This document shows positions 1 through 8,778 of a stretch of DNA of 50,015 nt, piece by piece. Below the pieces are notes generated by a model. It searched no databases. It was not told the DNA's origin and worked only from the letters and a program-made list of their open reading frames with translations. Position 1 is the first letter of the stretch; each line of letters starts with the position of its first letter. Source of the stretch: CAZMCC01 sp964564695. GTDB taxonomy: Bacteria > Planctomycetota > Phycisphaerae > Phycisphaerales > UBA1924. Made by a program: the position numbers and the translations under genes. The stretch covers positions 1-50,015 of the forward strand of contig CAZMCC010000012.1 in assembly GCA_964564695.1 (NCBI GenBank). The letters are read 5' to 3'.

Positions 1-850
<850 letters not shown>

Positions 851-1100
851 GGGCGGATCTCCTGCTGATGGTGCTTCGAGCGTGGGGGGGGAATGCTCGG
901 GAGCGTGAGAATACCGAGAACGCGCCGACCCTTCGGAAAGGGCGGTTCGGCGGGCGGAGCGAACAGTCGGACGCTCAACGCCGTGGAGTCAAGTCGGTTC
1001 GGGAGGGCAAACGCCCGCACTTTCTGCGCTTGCGGGCGGTGCCTATGAGAATTACCCCGAAGAACGGGGGGGCAATTCACCGGGGGGGGACGACGGGAGC

Positions 1101-1400
1101 TTACCGCGGAGGGCGGGGACCGGAGGGGCGACCACCGCCGCCACCACCACCACCACCACCGCCGGGACCGCCGCCACCGGGTCCGCCGGTGCGGGCCGGA
1201 CGGGCGATGGGGCCCATCTCTTCGCGGATGCGACGGGCGATGGCCTTGCGGACGGCGCGGCGCCGACGCTCGGAGGGCTTCTCGTAGAACTCCTTGCGGC
1301 GGATGTCCTTGGTAAGCCCTTCCTTCTCGCACAGCTTCTTGAACCGCCGAAGCATCTGCTCGGGCGACTCGCCGCTGCGTGCCTTGATCCGGATCGCCAT
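1101..1400 (-). CDS. rpsU: 30S ribosomal protein bS21 with a glycine-rich C-terminal tail
   Basis: Small-subunit ribosomal protein bS21 (99 aa). Residues 1-60 match the family: MAIRIKARSGESPEQ, then a basic core including RRFKKLCEKEGL and EFYEKPSERRRR. The usual protein ends near residue 60-70. Here the C-terminus continues as a Gly/Pro run (residues about 75-99) encoded by a CCACCGCCGCCACC-type microsatellite. ATG at 1398-1400 is preferred: GGAG lies 12 bases upstream, and an in-frame ATG at 1410-1412 abuts that GGAG too closely. An 18-base perfect palindrome (1480-1497) lies in its probable leader. Confidence 0.93.
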   Translation of the reverse strand: MAIRIKARSGESPEQMLRRFKKLCEKEGLTKDIRRKEFYEKPSERRRRAVRKAIARRIREEMGPIARPARTGGPGGGGPGGGGGGGGGGGRPSGPRPPR

Positions 1401-1479
1401 GGTCGCGCTCATCTCCAAAAGGGTCGACCGGCCGAAGCGTGGGCCTACTGGTGCGATCCCAGGGAACAGTCATATCCCG

Positions 1480-1497
1480 GCCCGGCGCGCGCCGGGC
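1480..1497. repeat. 18-base perfect palindrome upstream of rpsU
   Basis: GCCCGGCGC followed by its exact reverse complement, with no spacer. It lies 80 bases upstream of rpsU and 179 bases upstream of dapL, so it could be an operator, or a terminator remnant for either strand. There is no T tract. Confidence 0.5.
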
Positions 1498-1663
1498 TGT
1501 CAGGGGGGCGTAACTAAAGCCGCACGATGGGCCGGGATCAAGCGGCTTGTGGACGAAGCCCGAGCGTAAGCGAGCGGGCTCGTGGGCCGTCTTTGGGGGT
1601 GGAGGCCCGTCGCTCATGCTCCGGGTTCGTTGAGGCCGGCGCGCAAATCTGGCGGAACAGTCT

Positions 1664-1669
1664 TACTAT
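1664..1669 (+). promoter_or_regulatory. TANNNT box six bases before the dapL start
   Basis: TACTAT is followed by six bases and then the ATG at 1676. No Shine-Dalgarno sequence is present, so transcription would start at or next to the start codon (leaderless mRNA). Confidence 0.5.
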
Positions 1670-1675
1670 CTTGCC

Positions 1676-2890
1676 ATGACCGATTCCATCCGTTCCGCCC
1701 GGCTCCTGGCCCTGCCGCCGTTTCTGTTTGACGAGATTGACCGAAAGAAGCGCGAACGGATCGCGGCGGGCAAAGACGTCATTAATCTCGGTGTGGGGGA
1801 CCCGGATCAGCCGACGCCGGGGTTCATCGTTGATGCGATGGACCGGGCGATGCGCGAGCTGGTGAACCAGCAGTATCCGGCGGTGGGCGGCGGGCTCAAG
1901 GTGTTCCGCGAGGCCGCGGCCAAGTTCATGCACGAGCGCTTCGGTGTGAAGGTCGATCCGAGCAAGCACATCATCGCGTGCATCGGGTCGAAGGATGGGA
2001 TCGCGCATCTGCCGTGGGCGGTGACGAACCCGGGCGATGCGATCTTCATGCCCGACCCGGCGTACCCGGTGTACGAGATCGGCGCGGTGCTGGCGCAGTG
2101 CAAGGTGGTGAAGCTGCCGGTCACGCGCGAGAGCGGGTGGAAGCCGCAGTTTGAAGGGATCGATCCGCTCACCGCCAGCGGCGGGGCCCGCCCGCGGCTG
2201 TTGTGGGTCAACTACCCGAGCAACCCCACCGCGGCCGACGCCGACGTCGCGTTCTATGAACGGACGCTCGAGTGGGCCACGCGGCGCGGGATCATCGTGG
2301 CGAGCGACCTGGCGTATTCGGAGCTGTACCTCGACGGGGCGGGGTCGGCGCCGCCCTCGATGTGGCAGGCGCGGAACGCGTCGATCGACGAGACGCCGGC
2401 GATCGAGTTCCACTCGCTGAGCAAGACGTACAACATGACGGGGTGGCGCATCGGATTCGCCGTGGGGCACCCGGGCGTGATCCAGGCGCTCAACCAGGTG
2501 AAGAGCAACGTGGACTCGGGGGTGTTCAACGCGATCCAGGCCGCGGGGGCCGTGGCGCTGGACAAGTTCCGTGCGCCGGAGATCGAGGCGATGCGGACGC
2601 TGTATCGCCAGCGGCGCGACGCGATCGTGCCGGGGCTTCGCAAGATGGGGTGCGAGGTGGACGCGCCCACGAGCGGCTTCTTTATCTGGGCGCGGACGCC
2701 TTTGGGCCGCGACGGCAAGCCGGTCGACTCGATGACGTTCGCGGGCAAGATGCTCGAGCAGGCGGACGTGGTGGTGGTGCCCGGCGCGGGGTTCAGCGCG
2801 GGCGGACGCGACTATTTCCGGGTGGCGATGACGGTCGACGTGGCCCGGATGCGTGAAACCGTGGATCGGATCTCGCGGATCGTGGTGTAG
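1676..2890 (+). CDS. dapL: LL-diaminopimelate aminotransferase-type class I/II aminotransferase
   Basis: A 404-residue PLP-dependent fold-type I aminotransferase. It most likely converts tetrahydrodipicolinate to LL-diaminopimelate in the one-step lysine and peptidoglycan pathway. The N-terminal wording LPPFLFDEIDRKKR, the GVGDPDQPTP segment and the length suit the DapL group. The PLP lysine is Lys250 in SLSKTYNMTGWRIG. NYPSNPTA and ASDLAYSELY carry further cofactor-binding residues, and the C-terminal RVAMTVDVARMRE contains the substrate arginine. There is no Shine-Dalgarno; a TACTAT box ends six bases before the ATG. Assignment to DapL over other subgroup members is by sequence impression only. 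Confidence 0.85.
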   Translation: MTDSIRSARLLALPPFLFDEIDRKKRERIAAGKDVINLGVGDPDQPTPGFIVDAMDRAMRELVNQQYPAVGGGLKVFREAAAKFMHERFGVKVDPSKHIIACIGSKDGIAHLPWAVTNPGDAIFMPDPAYPVYEIGAVLAQCKVVKLPVTRESGWKPQFEGIDPLTASGGARPRLLWVNYPSNPTAADADVAFYERTLEWATRRGIIVASDLAYSELYLDGAGSAPPSMWQARNASIDETPAIEFHSLSKTYNMTGWRIGFAVGHPGVIQALNQVKSNVDSGVFNAIQAAGAVALDKFRAPEIEAMRTLYRQRRDAIVPGLRKMGCEVDAPTSGFFIWARTPLGRDGKPVDSMTFAGKMLEQADVVVVPGAGFSAGGRDYFRVAMTVDVARMRETVDRISRIVV

Positions 2891-2982
2891 CGGCGAAACT
2901 GGTCGTGGGGGCGACGGCGCTCCGGGGTGTTCGGGGATATCTATTGTTAGGTCGGACGCTCGAGTCAGTCGAAAGGTAGCTT

Positions 2983-3780
2983 GTGGGCAAGTTCATCTTC
3001 ATTGCGTTGCTGGGGCTCGGCATGCTCGGCGTGCTCGCGTGGCGCATGAGCCGCATGAGCGCGGCCCAGCGCGAGAAGGACGCGGCGCGCAAGCGCTGGG
3101 TCATCAATTCGCAGGACGCCGCCCGGATTCCGCTCGCGCCCGACGGGCCGTCGTCGGGCGCCTCGCACATGGCCGGAACGGGCACGCCGATCTTCCTGGC
3201 GCCGCCGGTCAATCGAGACGCGACCGAGCCCGTGGTGACCGGCCCCCTGGCGGAGCAGGCGGCGTTCTTGTCGCCGCTCGACGAATCGCCGAGCCTGATC
3301 TACGACGACCCGCCGCTGCCGGCGCCGGCGCGGCTGGTGCTGACTCCGGACGGTGAGATGGTGCTGACGGCGCCGCCGTTCACGCTGCGCCAGTCGATCC
3401 TGCCCGCGCCCGCGGCGGCACTCCTGCATGCGATCGCGGGCCGCCTGCCGACGGGGTTCATCCTGTGCCCGCGCGTGCGCCTCGAGTCGCTGGTGGAGCC
3501 GACGTCACCGGCGGACCGCGACCCGGACGACTGGCGCCAGTGGCGCCGGCGCGTGCGTCTGCGGAGCGTGGACGCGGCCGTGTGCCGGCTTGAGGCGGTG
3601 GGGTGGCGGCCGGTGCTGGCGATCGAGATCGATGCGCCGCCGTCGATGGCTCGGAACTCGGCGCCGGACCGGATCGTCGACGAGGTGCTGGAGGCGGCGG
3701 GTCTGCCGGTGGTGCACGTCGACTACGCGGCGACGGTGGACCAGGCGTGGACGCTGATTCGGACGCGGCTGGACGCGTAA
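2983..3780 (+). CDS. Membrane-anchored DUF2726 protein
   Basis: A 265-residue protein of unknown role. It starts with GTG after a GAAAGG-like ribosome site. Residues 3-22 form a single hydrophobic helix followed by a basic, charged segment (RMSRMSAAQREKDAARKRW), so the rest is probably cytoplasmic. A Pro-rich linker leads to a C-terminal domain from about residue 125 (FTLRQSILPAPAAALLHAIA, ILCPRVRLESLV, RRRVRLRSVDAAVCRLEAVG, PVLAIEID, AAGLPVVHVD). That order matches DUF2726, a restriction-endonuclease-like fold often found as a nuclease-type accessory domain. The usual PD-ExK residues look eroded: the region has the EID of the core but lacks a clear following lysine motif. Catalysis is therefore doubtful. 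Confidence 0.7.
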   Translation: MGKFIFIALLGLGMLGVLAWRMSRMSAAQREKDAARKRWVINSQDAARIPLAPDGPSSGASHMAGTGTPIFLAPPVNRDATEPVVTGPLAEQAAFLSPLDESPSLIYDDPPLPAPARLVLTPDGEMVLTAPPFTLRQSILPAPAAALLHAIAGRLPTGFILCPRVRLESLVEPTSPADRDPDDWRQWRRRVRLRSVDAAVCRLEAVGWRPVLAIEIDAPPSMARNSAPDRIVDEVLEAAGLPVVHVDYAATVDQAWTLIRTRLDA

Positions 3781-4136
3781 GAACATCGCGTCCCGACAAC
3801 GAGCATCGAGCACGAGGCGCCTTCCGTTTTTGCGGATTCCAGATACCGACCGCGCGGGTGCCCCGGGTCGGCCGCTCTGGGCGGATCCGGGGTTGGGCTT
3901 CCGAGCGCCGACCGACGCCGCTCGACCCGCCGCCGGGGTCTGGTGAAGCGTCCGACCCCGGTCGCCCGGTGCGTGCACGCGTCAACCGGAATCCGCACGA
4001 CACGGATTCGGCCCAGAGCTCGCGCGTGCTGGACGAGTCAATGCCTGTGCGCGGATTTGAAGGACATCGGCCCGAGGCGGCCGATCACAGGCGGGACGCC
4101 TGTGCCACCTCGCGCACCGATCAGACCGAATCGGTA
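3781..4136. other. Gene-less spacer holding dispersed repeats
   Basis: 356 bases without a convincing gene on either strand. They contain one copy of a roughly 120-base dispersed element (3855-3978) and, near 4087-4107, a short hairpin with arms CACAGGCG and CGCCTGTG. Confidence 0.6.
3855..3978. repeat. Dispersed spacer element, copy 1
   Basis: About 120 bases sharing order and wording with 36474-36602. Both begin with a GGTGCCCCGGGTCGGCCGC segment and both contain two hairpins. The first hairpin here is 3863-3890, with 11-base arms and loop GCTCTG. The second centres on a TGAAGC loop near 3945. The copies differ in the middle, so this is an old or degenerate repeat rather than a recent insertion. 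Confidence 0.65.
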
Positions 4137-4367
4137 TTACTGGCCGGGCGACGCGCCGTAGCCGGCGTCGGCGAGGAGCCTCAGGAGCTTCTCGCGACCG
4201 GCGTGGGCGTTGAGCGTGCCGGCGGCGTCCGCGAGCTTCCGCAGGCGATCGCGGAGCGTTGCGTACTCACCCCAACCCGTGAAGCGGTCCGAGACGTTGA
4301 GCAGCGTGTGGGTGCCGTCGGCGTCGCGGATGCATTGCACGGCAGCGGCGAAGGCGGACTCGATCAT
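4137..4367 (-). CDS. Small unknown helical protein
   Basis: A 76-residue protein I do not recognise. It is predicted to be alpha-helical (IESAFAAAVQCIRDADG, then ATLRDRLRKLADAAGTLNAH). Its ATG overlaps the stop codon of the 41-residue ORF upstream (ATGA), so it may be translated by coupling. Its own upstream sequence has no clear ribosome site. The two ORFs could instead be one gene of about 117 codons broken by a single-base frameshift at 4364-4367. Confidence 0.5.
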   Translation of the reverse strand: MIESAFAAAVQCIRDADGTHTLLNVSDRFTGWGEYATLRDRLRKLADAAGTLNAHAGREKLLRLLADAGYGASPGQ

Positions 4368-4489
4368 TCCCTCTCGGGATCGCCCGCGGAGTACCCGGCG
4401 AGCACGGCGCGATGGACCATGCGCACGGCGACGAGGGCCTGTGCGAAGAGAGGCAGGGAGGGGAGTTGGTCGGCGGTATCGAGACCCAA
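4364..4489 (-). CDS. Tiny ORF overlapping the next gene; possibly its 5' part
   Basis: A 41-residue ORF starting at TTG (4487-4489) with AGAGGAG five bases upstream, a better ribosome site than its neighbour has. The product (GLDTADQLPSLPLFAQALV, then AVRMVHRAVLAGYSAGDPE) is helical and reads naturally into the following ORF if one base is shifted. It is therefore either a leader peptide or the N-terminal half of a frameshifted gene. Confidence 0.4.
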   Translation of the reverse strand: MGLDTADQLPSLPLFAQALVAVRMVHRAVLAGYSAGDPERE

Positions 4490-4542
4490 GGCGGCTCCTC
4501 TACATGAAGAGTGCGACGTTCGGGGGTCGGAGGGCTCAAGAT

Positions 4543-4667
4543 CCCCCTCCGCGCAGCGCGGAGGGGGAAATGCTTGATGAGCGTTCAGCTCATCAAGCGA
4601 GGGGGAGGCGGTTGTGCGTTCGGGAGTCCAAGAGCCTCCCTCTCGCTTGCTCGGCTGGACGCCGAGC
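4543..4667. repeat. Three successive hairpins downstream of pdhC
   Basis: 4543-4567 has 10-base arms (CCCCCTCCGC) with loop GCAGC. 4573-4597 has 10-base arms (CTTGATGAGC) with loop GTTCA. 4649-4667 has 7-base arms (GCTCGGC) with loop TGGAC. They lie between pdhC and the small ORFs and probably end or process the pdh transcript. No T tract follows. Confidence 0.6.
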
Positions 4668-4715
4668 GAGCATTTCTCCCTCCGCCCCCCCACAAGATGC
4701 GCGGAGGGAGATCGC

Positions 4716-6092
4716 TTACACCAGCAGCGTCGCCGGCGCTTCGAGCAGCTTCTTCACCGTCGCCAGGTACTGGGCGGCCATGGCGCCGTCGACGACGCGG
4801 TGGTCGCTCGACATGGTCATCGACATGAGCGTGCCGATGCCCAGGGACCGCTCGCCGTCGGGCGAGATCTCGACCACGGGCTGCTCGATGGCGGCGCCGA
4901 CGGCGAGGATCGCGGCGTTCGGCGGGTTGATGATCGCGGTGAAGTGATCGACGCCGAACATGCCGAGGTTAGAGATGGTGAAGGTGGAGTCGGACATCTC
5001 TTCGATGGAGAGGCCCTTGTGACGGGCCTTGTCGGAGAGGGCCCGGGTCTGGGCGGAGATCTGGCGGAGGCCCATCGAGTCGGCGCCGCGGAGAGTGGCG
5101 ACGACGAGGCCGCCGCCGGTGCCGTCCTCAGCCACGGGCAATGCGATCGCGACGCCGATGTTCACGGCGCCGACGTACTCGATGGCTTCCTGACCCTTGG
5201 CGCCGGACCAGCGGGCGTTCACGTAGGGATGCTGGTGCATCGCCAGGGCGCAGGCACGGACGAGGAAGTCGTTGACGCTGAGCTTGACGCCTTGTGAGGC
5301 GAGCTGCTCGTTGAGCTGGGTGCGCAGCGCGATCAGCGCGTCCATGCGGGCGGAGACGGTGACCTGGTAGTGGGGGATCGTCGTCTTGGATTCGACGAGG
5401 CGGGCGGCGATGGTGCGCCGCATGTTGGAGAGCGGGATTCGCCGGGCGACGAGGGCCGTGCCGGCGGGGGAGAGCATGGGGGCGGGGGCGGGACGGCCGG
5501 CCGGAGCGGCCTTGGCGGGTGCCGCGCTGCCGCCGGCGACAGCGGCCTCGACGTCCTTGCGGACGATGCGTCCGCTGGGGCCGGTGCCCTCGATGCCGGC
5601 GAGGTCCATGTTGTGCTCGGCGGCGATCTTCTTGGCGAGGGGGCTGGCGAAGACGCGGTCGGTGGTCGCGCCAGAAGCGGCGTGCTGGCCGTTGGCGGAA
5701 GCGGAGGATGAGGTCGGGGCCGCAGCGGCCGCGGGGGCCGGCGTTGCGGAGGCGACCTTGACCTCGACGGCCGGGGTGCTTGCGGTAGTCGCACCGGCAG
5801 CTTGCGCTGCACGGCTCGTTTCGGACGCGCTGCCGACAGCGGCGACGTCCTCACCCGCCTCGGCGAGGATCATGATCAGCGTGCCGACGGGGACGGATTC
5901 GCCCTCCTTCACGGCGAGCTGGGCGACGGTGCCCTCGTCGTAGGTGGGGAGCTCCATCGTGGCCTTGTCGGTCTCGATGTCCGCGATGACGTCGCCGGAC
6001 TTGACCTTCTGGCCGGGCTTGACGTTCCACTTCACGACGGTGCCCTGGAGCATCGTGTCGGAGAGGCGGGGCATGGTCATTTTGATCGACAT
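4716..6092 (-). CDS. pdhC: Pyruvate dehydrogenase E2, dihydrolipoamide acetyltransferase
   Basis: A 458-residue core subunit of the 2-oxoacid dehydrogenase complex. It transfers the acetyl group from lipoamide to CoA. One lipoyl domain spans residues 1-80, with lipoylated Lys43 in IETDKATMEL. An Ala/Pro/Thr-rich linker follows, then the peripheral subunit-binding domain (FASPLAKKIAAEHNMDL, GTGPSGRIVRKDVEAA), another Ala/Pro linker, and the catalytic acetyltransferase domain ending in SSDHRVVDGAMAAQYL with the catalytic His. It lies in one direction with pdhA and pdhB but is separated from pdhB by two unknown genes. No Shine-Dalgarno precedes the ATG. No E3 (lpd) gene is in the window. Confidence 0.95.
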   Translation of the reverse strand: MSIKMTMPRLSDTMLQGTVVKWNVKPGQKVKSGDVIADIETDKATMELPTYDEGTVAQLAVKEGESVPVGTLIMILAEAGEDVAAVGSASETSRAAQAAGATTASTPAVEVKVASATPAPAAAAAPTSSSASANGQHAASGATTDRVFASPLAKKIAAEHNMDLAGIEGTGPSGRIVRKDVEAAVAGGSAAPAKAAPAGRPAPAPMLSPAGTALVARRIPLSNMRRTIAARLVESKTTIPHYQVTVSARMDALIALRTQLNEQLASQGVKLSVNDFLVRACALAMHQHPYVNARWSGAKGQEAIEYVGAVNIGVAIALPVAEDGTGGGLVVATLRGADSMGLRQISAQTRALSDKARHKGLSIEEMSDSTFTISNLGMFGVDHFTAIINPPNAAILAVGAAIEQPVVEISPDGERSLGIGTLMSMTMSSDHRVVDGAMAAQYLATVKKLLEAPATLLV

Positions 6093-6165
6093 GGGAGAGC
6101 TTTCAGGGATGCGGGATCAATTGCGGACGACGAGAACGCGGATAGTACGCGCCCAAAGAAGGGAG

Positions 6166-7041
6166 TTACCGCGGCATGCCGCGCCGCCAGTTGCTCCAAC
6201 GGTGCAGGATCCAGGCAACCCAGAGCGTGAGGATGGCGACTGGAATGAGCCAGTACGCGCCGGCCGTAGCGATGGCAACCGGAGCGCCGGTGAGGACAAC
6301 GAACCCGAGGGCCGCGTCCGCCAGCGTGAAGGGGCCTGACGAGTGCGTGACCGGGTCACGTGCCGGCAACGTCAAGTCGAGCGGTGGGGCAAGGGGCGCC
6401 AGCGGTGGCGTGGTCACGGTTCGCCCGGCGAGAAATAGCCGCGAGGACCGGGCGGCGGCGAGGGCGGTCACGGACGGGAAGGGCCAGCACTCCGCCGGAT
6501 CGTCAATCAAGGACTCAATAAGCGACGCCGGTTTCGCGGCCTCGGAGCGATTTCGCACGCGCGAAAGGAGCGCCAGCACGCCCTCGCGAATCAAGATCCC
6601 GACCACAAGCAACGGAACGCCGAGCCCGAGGGCGATCTCCATAGCCTCGGCATTGAGCCATAGTCCCAGCCCGAAGATGGCGACTGCGGCGAGCAGAAGA
6701 CCGATGCCGAGCCAACATCCTTGGCGGAACTCTGTTTCACGAGGCTTGAGATCGGTGTACAGGAACAGAATGCAGCGCGCGAGGTCCCGCCGCGTCGTTC
6801 GTGGCAGCTTCCACTCATCGGTCAGCGTGTGCCTGTGGAAGTCGTCGTACAGGTGCCAAGCGGCCCACCACACCTGCCTGATGCCGTCATCGTCCGATGA
6901 CTCGAATCTCTCGGTCAGGTGTTCATACTCGTGGTTGCTGTAGCGGCCCGCGACGAATCGACGCAGGATCCGTGCGTACTCCTGTCGTCCCGGGATGTCG
7001 ATGGTCGTCTCAGGCACGTTTGCGCCGCTTGGTGTGGCCAT
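6166..7041 (-). CDS. Unknown four-helix membrane protein
   Basis: A 291-residue protein I cannot assign. The N-terminal 95 residues are soluble and rich in charged and aromatic residues (REYARILRRFVAGRYSNHEY-like, RQVWWAAWHLYDDFHRH). Two membrane helices follow at about residues 107-150, then a cytoplasmic-looking loop containing a Pro/Leu-rich stretch. Two more helices lie near the C-terminus (about 235-280), ending in a basic tail RWSNWRRGMPR. Its start overlaps the previous gene by 32 bases and has no clear ribosome site. It sits between pdhB and pdhC on the same strand, so it is probably co-transcribed; nothing suggests a role in pyruvate oxidation. Confidence 0.65.
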   Translation of the reverse strand: MATPSGANVPETTIDIPGRQEYARILRRFVAGRYSNHEYEHLTERFESSDDDGIRQVWWAAWHLYDDFHRHTLTDEWKLPRTTRRDLARCILFLYTDLKPRETEFRQGCWLGIGLLLAAVAIFGLGLWLNAEAMEIALGLGVPLLVVGILIREGVLALLSRVRNRSEAAKPASLIESLIDDPAECWPFPSVTALAAARSSRLFLAGRTVTTPPLAPLAPPLDLTLPARDPVTHSSGPFTLADAALGFVVLTGAPVAIATAGAYWLIPVAILTLWVAWILHRWSNWRRGMPR

Positions 7042-7294
7042 TGCGCCCGTTCGGCGTCAGCGGCGTGACCTCGGAGACAAGCAAGGCGTTGATGAGTTTC
7101 ATCACGGGGGGGTCGCCCAGATAGGCAATGAACGATGTCCCGTGGACGCCGCGGCGGGATGATGCGGTCGCCCGGATCGGGCCGAATGCGACGAAGTCGC
7201 GGTGCGGGAGGTCGTAGACGCGTCCGTCGACCATGTGGACGCGTATTCCGTTCGGATGCTCGTCGAAGTACTGCCGGATCGCTTCGATATCCAT
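7010..7294 (-). CDS. Small unknown protein of the RPFRVH-LADGR-like type
   Basis: 94 residues. The start is ATG at 7292-7294, with AAGGA eight bases upstream. The middle (GIRVHMVDGRVYDLPHRDFV) resembles small planctomycete proteins of unknown function that read as 'R.H..DGR.Y.VPH.DFV'. I know no function for them. The C-terminus is basic (NGRNGHTKRRKRA), and its coding sequence overlaps the next gene by 32 bases. It lies 27 bases after pdhB in the same direction. Confidence 0.65.
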   Translation of the reverse strand: MDIEAIRQYFDEHPNGIRVHMVDGRVYDLPHRDFVAFGPIRATASSRRGVHGTSFIAYLGDPPVMKLINALLVSEVTPLTPNGRNGHTKRRKRA

Positions 7295-7321
7295 GAGCAA
7301 AGTCCTTGATCGCAAGCGGCC

Positions 7322-8377
7322 TTACGCCATCCCCAGCGTGCTCTTCACCGCCGAGATGATCTTCCCCTTGTGCGGCAGGTACTCCATTTCAAGATTCTTC
7401 GCGTACGGCGTCGGAACGTCGTCCGTGTTCACCCGCACCGGCTGGTGGTCGAGGTAGTCGAACGCCTTCTCGCAGACCTGCGTCACGACCTCGCTCGCGA
7501 CGCTGGCGTAGGGCCAGCACTGGTCGACGACGACGATGCGCCCGGTGCGCTTGACGCTCTCGACGATCGAGCCGATGTCGAGCGGGCGGACGGTCCGCAT
7601 ATCGAGGACGTCGCAGGTGATTCCGCCGTTCTCCGGCTTCGCGAGCTCGTCCGCGGCCTCCATGCAGAAGTTCACCGGGCGCCCGAAGCTCACGAGCGTC
7701 ACGTCGCTGTTGCGTTCGCCGGACCAGGTGCCGCGCCGGAGGGCGGCCTTGCCGAAGGGAATCGCGTAGTCGCCCTCGGGGACGGGCCCCTTGTCGCTGA
7801 GCATGCGCTCGGACTCGAGGTTGAACACCGGGTCCGGGTCGCGGATGGCGGTGGTGAGCAGGCCCTTGGCGTCGCTGGGGCACGAGGGGATGGCGATCTT
7901 GAGGCCGGGGATGTTGCTGAAGATGGCCTCGACGGTCCACGAGTGCGTGGAGCCGAGCTGGCCGCCGGCGCCGTTGTTGCCGCGGAACACCACTGGACAG
8001 CCCCACTGGCCGCCGGACATGTACAGCATCTTCGCGACGTTGTTGAGGAGCTGGTCGGCGGCGACGAGGCTGAACGACCAGCTCATGAACTCGATGATGG
8101 GCTTGAGGCCGTACATCGCGGCGCCGACCGCGAGGCCGGCAAAGCCGTTCTCGCTGATGGGGGCGTCGATGATGCGGTTGGGGCCGAACTCGTCGAGCAT
8201 GCCTTGGCTGACCTTGTACGCGCCGTTGTACTGCGCGACTTCCTCACCCATGAGGAAGATGCGGGGGTCGCGGCGCATCTCGAGGGTCATGGATTCGCGG
8301 AGCGCCTCGCGGAAGGTGGCTTCGCGGGTGCCCGGCGGGAGAATGTGAGCAGAGGTCGGGTCGAGAGTGGTGGTCAT
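7322..8377 (-). CDS. pdhB: Pyruvate dehydrogenase E1 component, beta subunit
   Basis: A 351-residue beta subunit of the heterotetrameric E1. The family starts near ATFREALRESM, so I chose the ATG at 8375-8377 (MTTTLDPTS) over the longer reading. It contains EEVAQYNGAYKVSQGM, DAPISENGFAGLAVGAA and FRGNNGAGGQLGSTHS, all typical of the TPP-binding face of E1-beta, and the transketolase C-terminal domain from about residue 215. It starts 29 bases after hepT, and the toxin-antitoxin pair separates it from pdhA. Confidence 0.95.
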   Translation of the reverse strand: MTTTLDPTSAHILPPGTREATFREALRESMTLEMRRDPRIFLMGEEVAQYNGAYKVSQGMLDEFGPNRIIDAPISENGFAGLAVGAAMYGLKPIIEFMSWSFSLVAADQLLNNVAKMLYMSGGQWGCPVVFRGNNGAGGQLGSTHSWTVEAIFSNIPGLKIAIPSCPSDAKGLLTTAIRDPDPVFNLESERMLSDKGPVPEGDYAIPFGKAALRRGTWSGERNSDVTLVSFGRPVNFCMEAADELAKPENGGITCDVLDMRTVRPLDIGSIVESVKRTGRIVVVDQCWPYASVASEVVTQVCEKAFDYLDHQPVRVNTDDVPTPYAKNLEMEYLPHKGKIISAVKSTLGMA

Positions 8378-8406
8378 GATGGTGGCTGGCGTGAGGTCGG
8401 GATAAG

Positions 8407-8778
8407 TCACGGATTGCGGGCGGGGGCGGGGGGCAGGCCGAGTGCGCTTCGCACCGCCGCCTGCAGTGTGGGAAGGTCTCGTTGAATCGTGTCCCCCACG
8501 ATATCCCAACTGACGGCGTCATAAGCGTGCGCGAGCACGTTGCGCATGGTCCAGGCGTGTCGCCAAGGGATTTCGGGGAACATTTCCCGGGTCATGTCAG
8601 ACACGCGGTTGGCGGCCTCGTCGAGAACGATAAACGGGTAGAGCGTCGCGTCTCGGAGATTCGGGTTCGCGGCCATTGCTTCTTTTGACATCATCGGGGC
8701 CTCGCCCAGGATTTTCTCGATACTCCCGAGCATGTCGCGCATCGACGCGATGTCGCGTTCGCGGTCGTCACGCGGCAT
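8407..8778 (-). CDS. hepT: HepT-like (DUF86) RNase toxin
   Basis: A 123-residue HEPN-type protein with the motif RX4HXY in MRNVLAHAYDAV, the catalytic signature of HepT ribonuclease toxins. The start at 8776-8778 (MPRDDRERDI) overlaps the end of the nucleotidyltransferase gene by 11 bases, the usual close coupling of these pairs. In characterised pairs the MntA partner adenylylates a tyrosine near this motif to silence the toxin, and Tyr in HAY is present here. The pair sits between pdhA and pdhB. HEPN proteins of this length could also be inactive remnants, but both motifs are intact. Confidence 0.82.
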   Translation of the reverse strand: MPRDDRERDIASMRDMLGSIEKILGEAPMMSKEAMAANPNLRDATLYPFIVLDEAANRVSDMTREMFPEIPWRHAWTMRNVLAHAYDAVSWDIVGDTIQRDLPTLQAAVRSALGLPPAPARNP

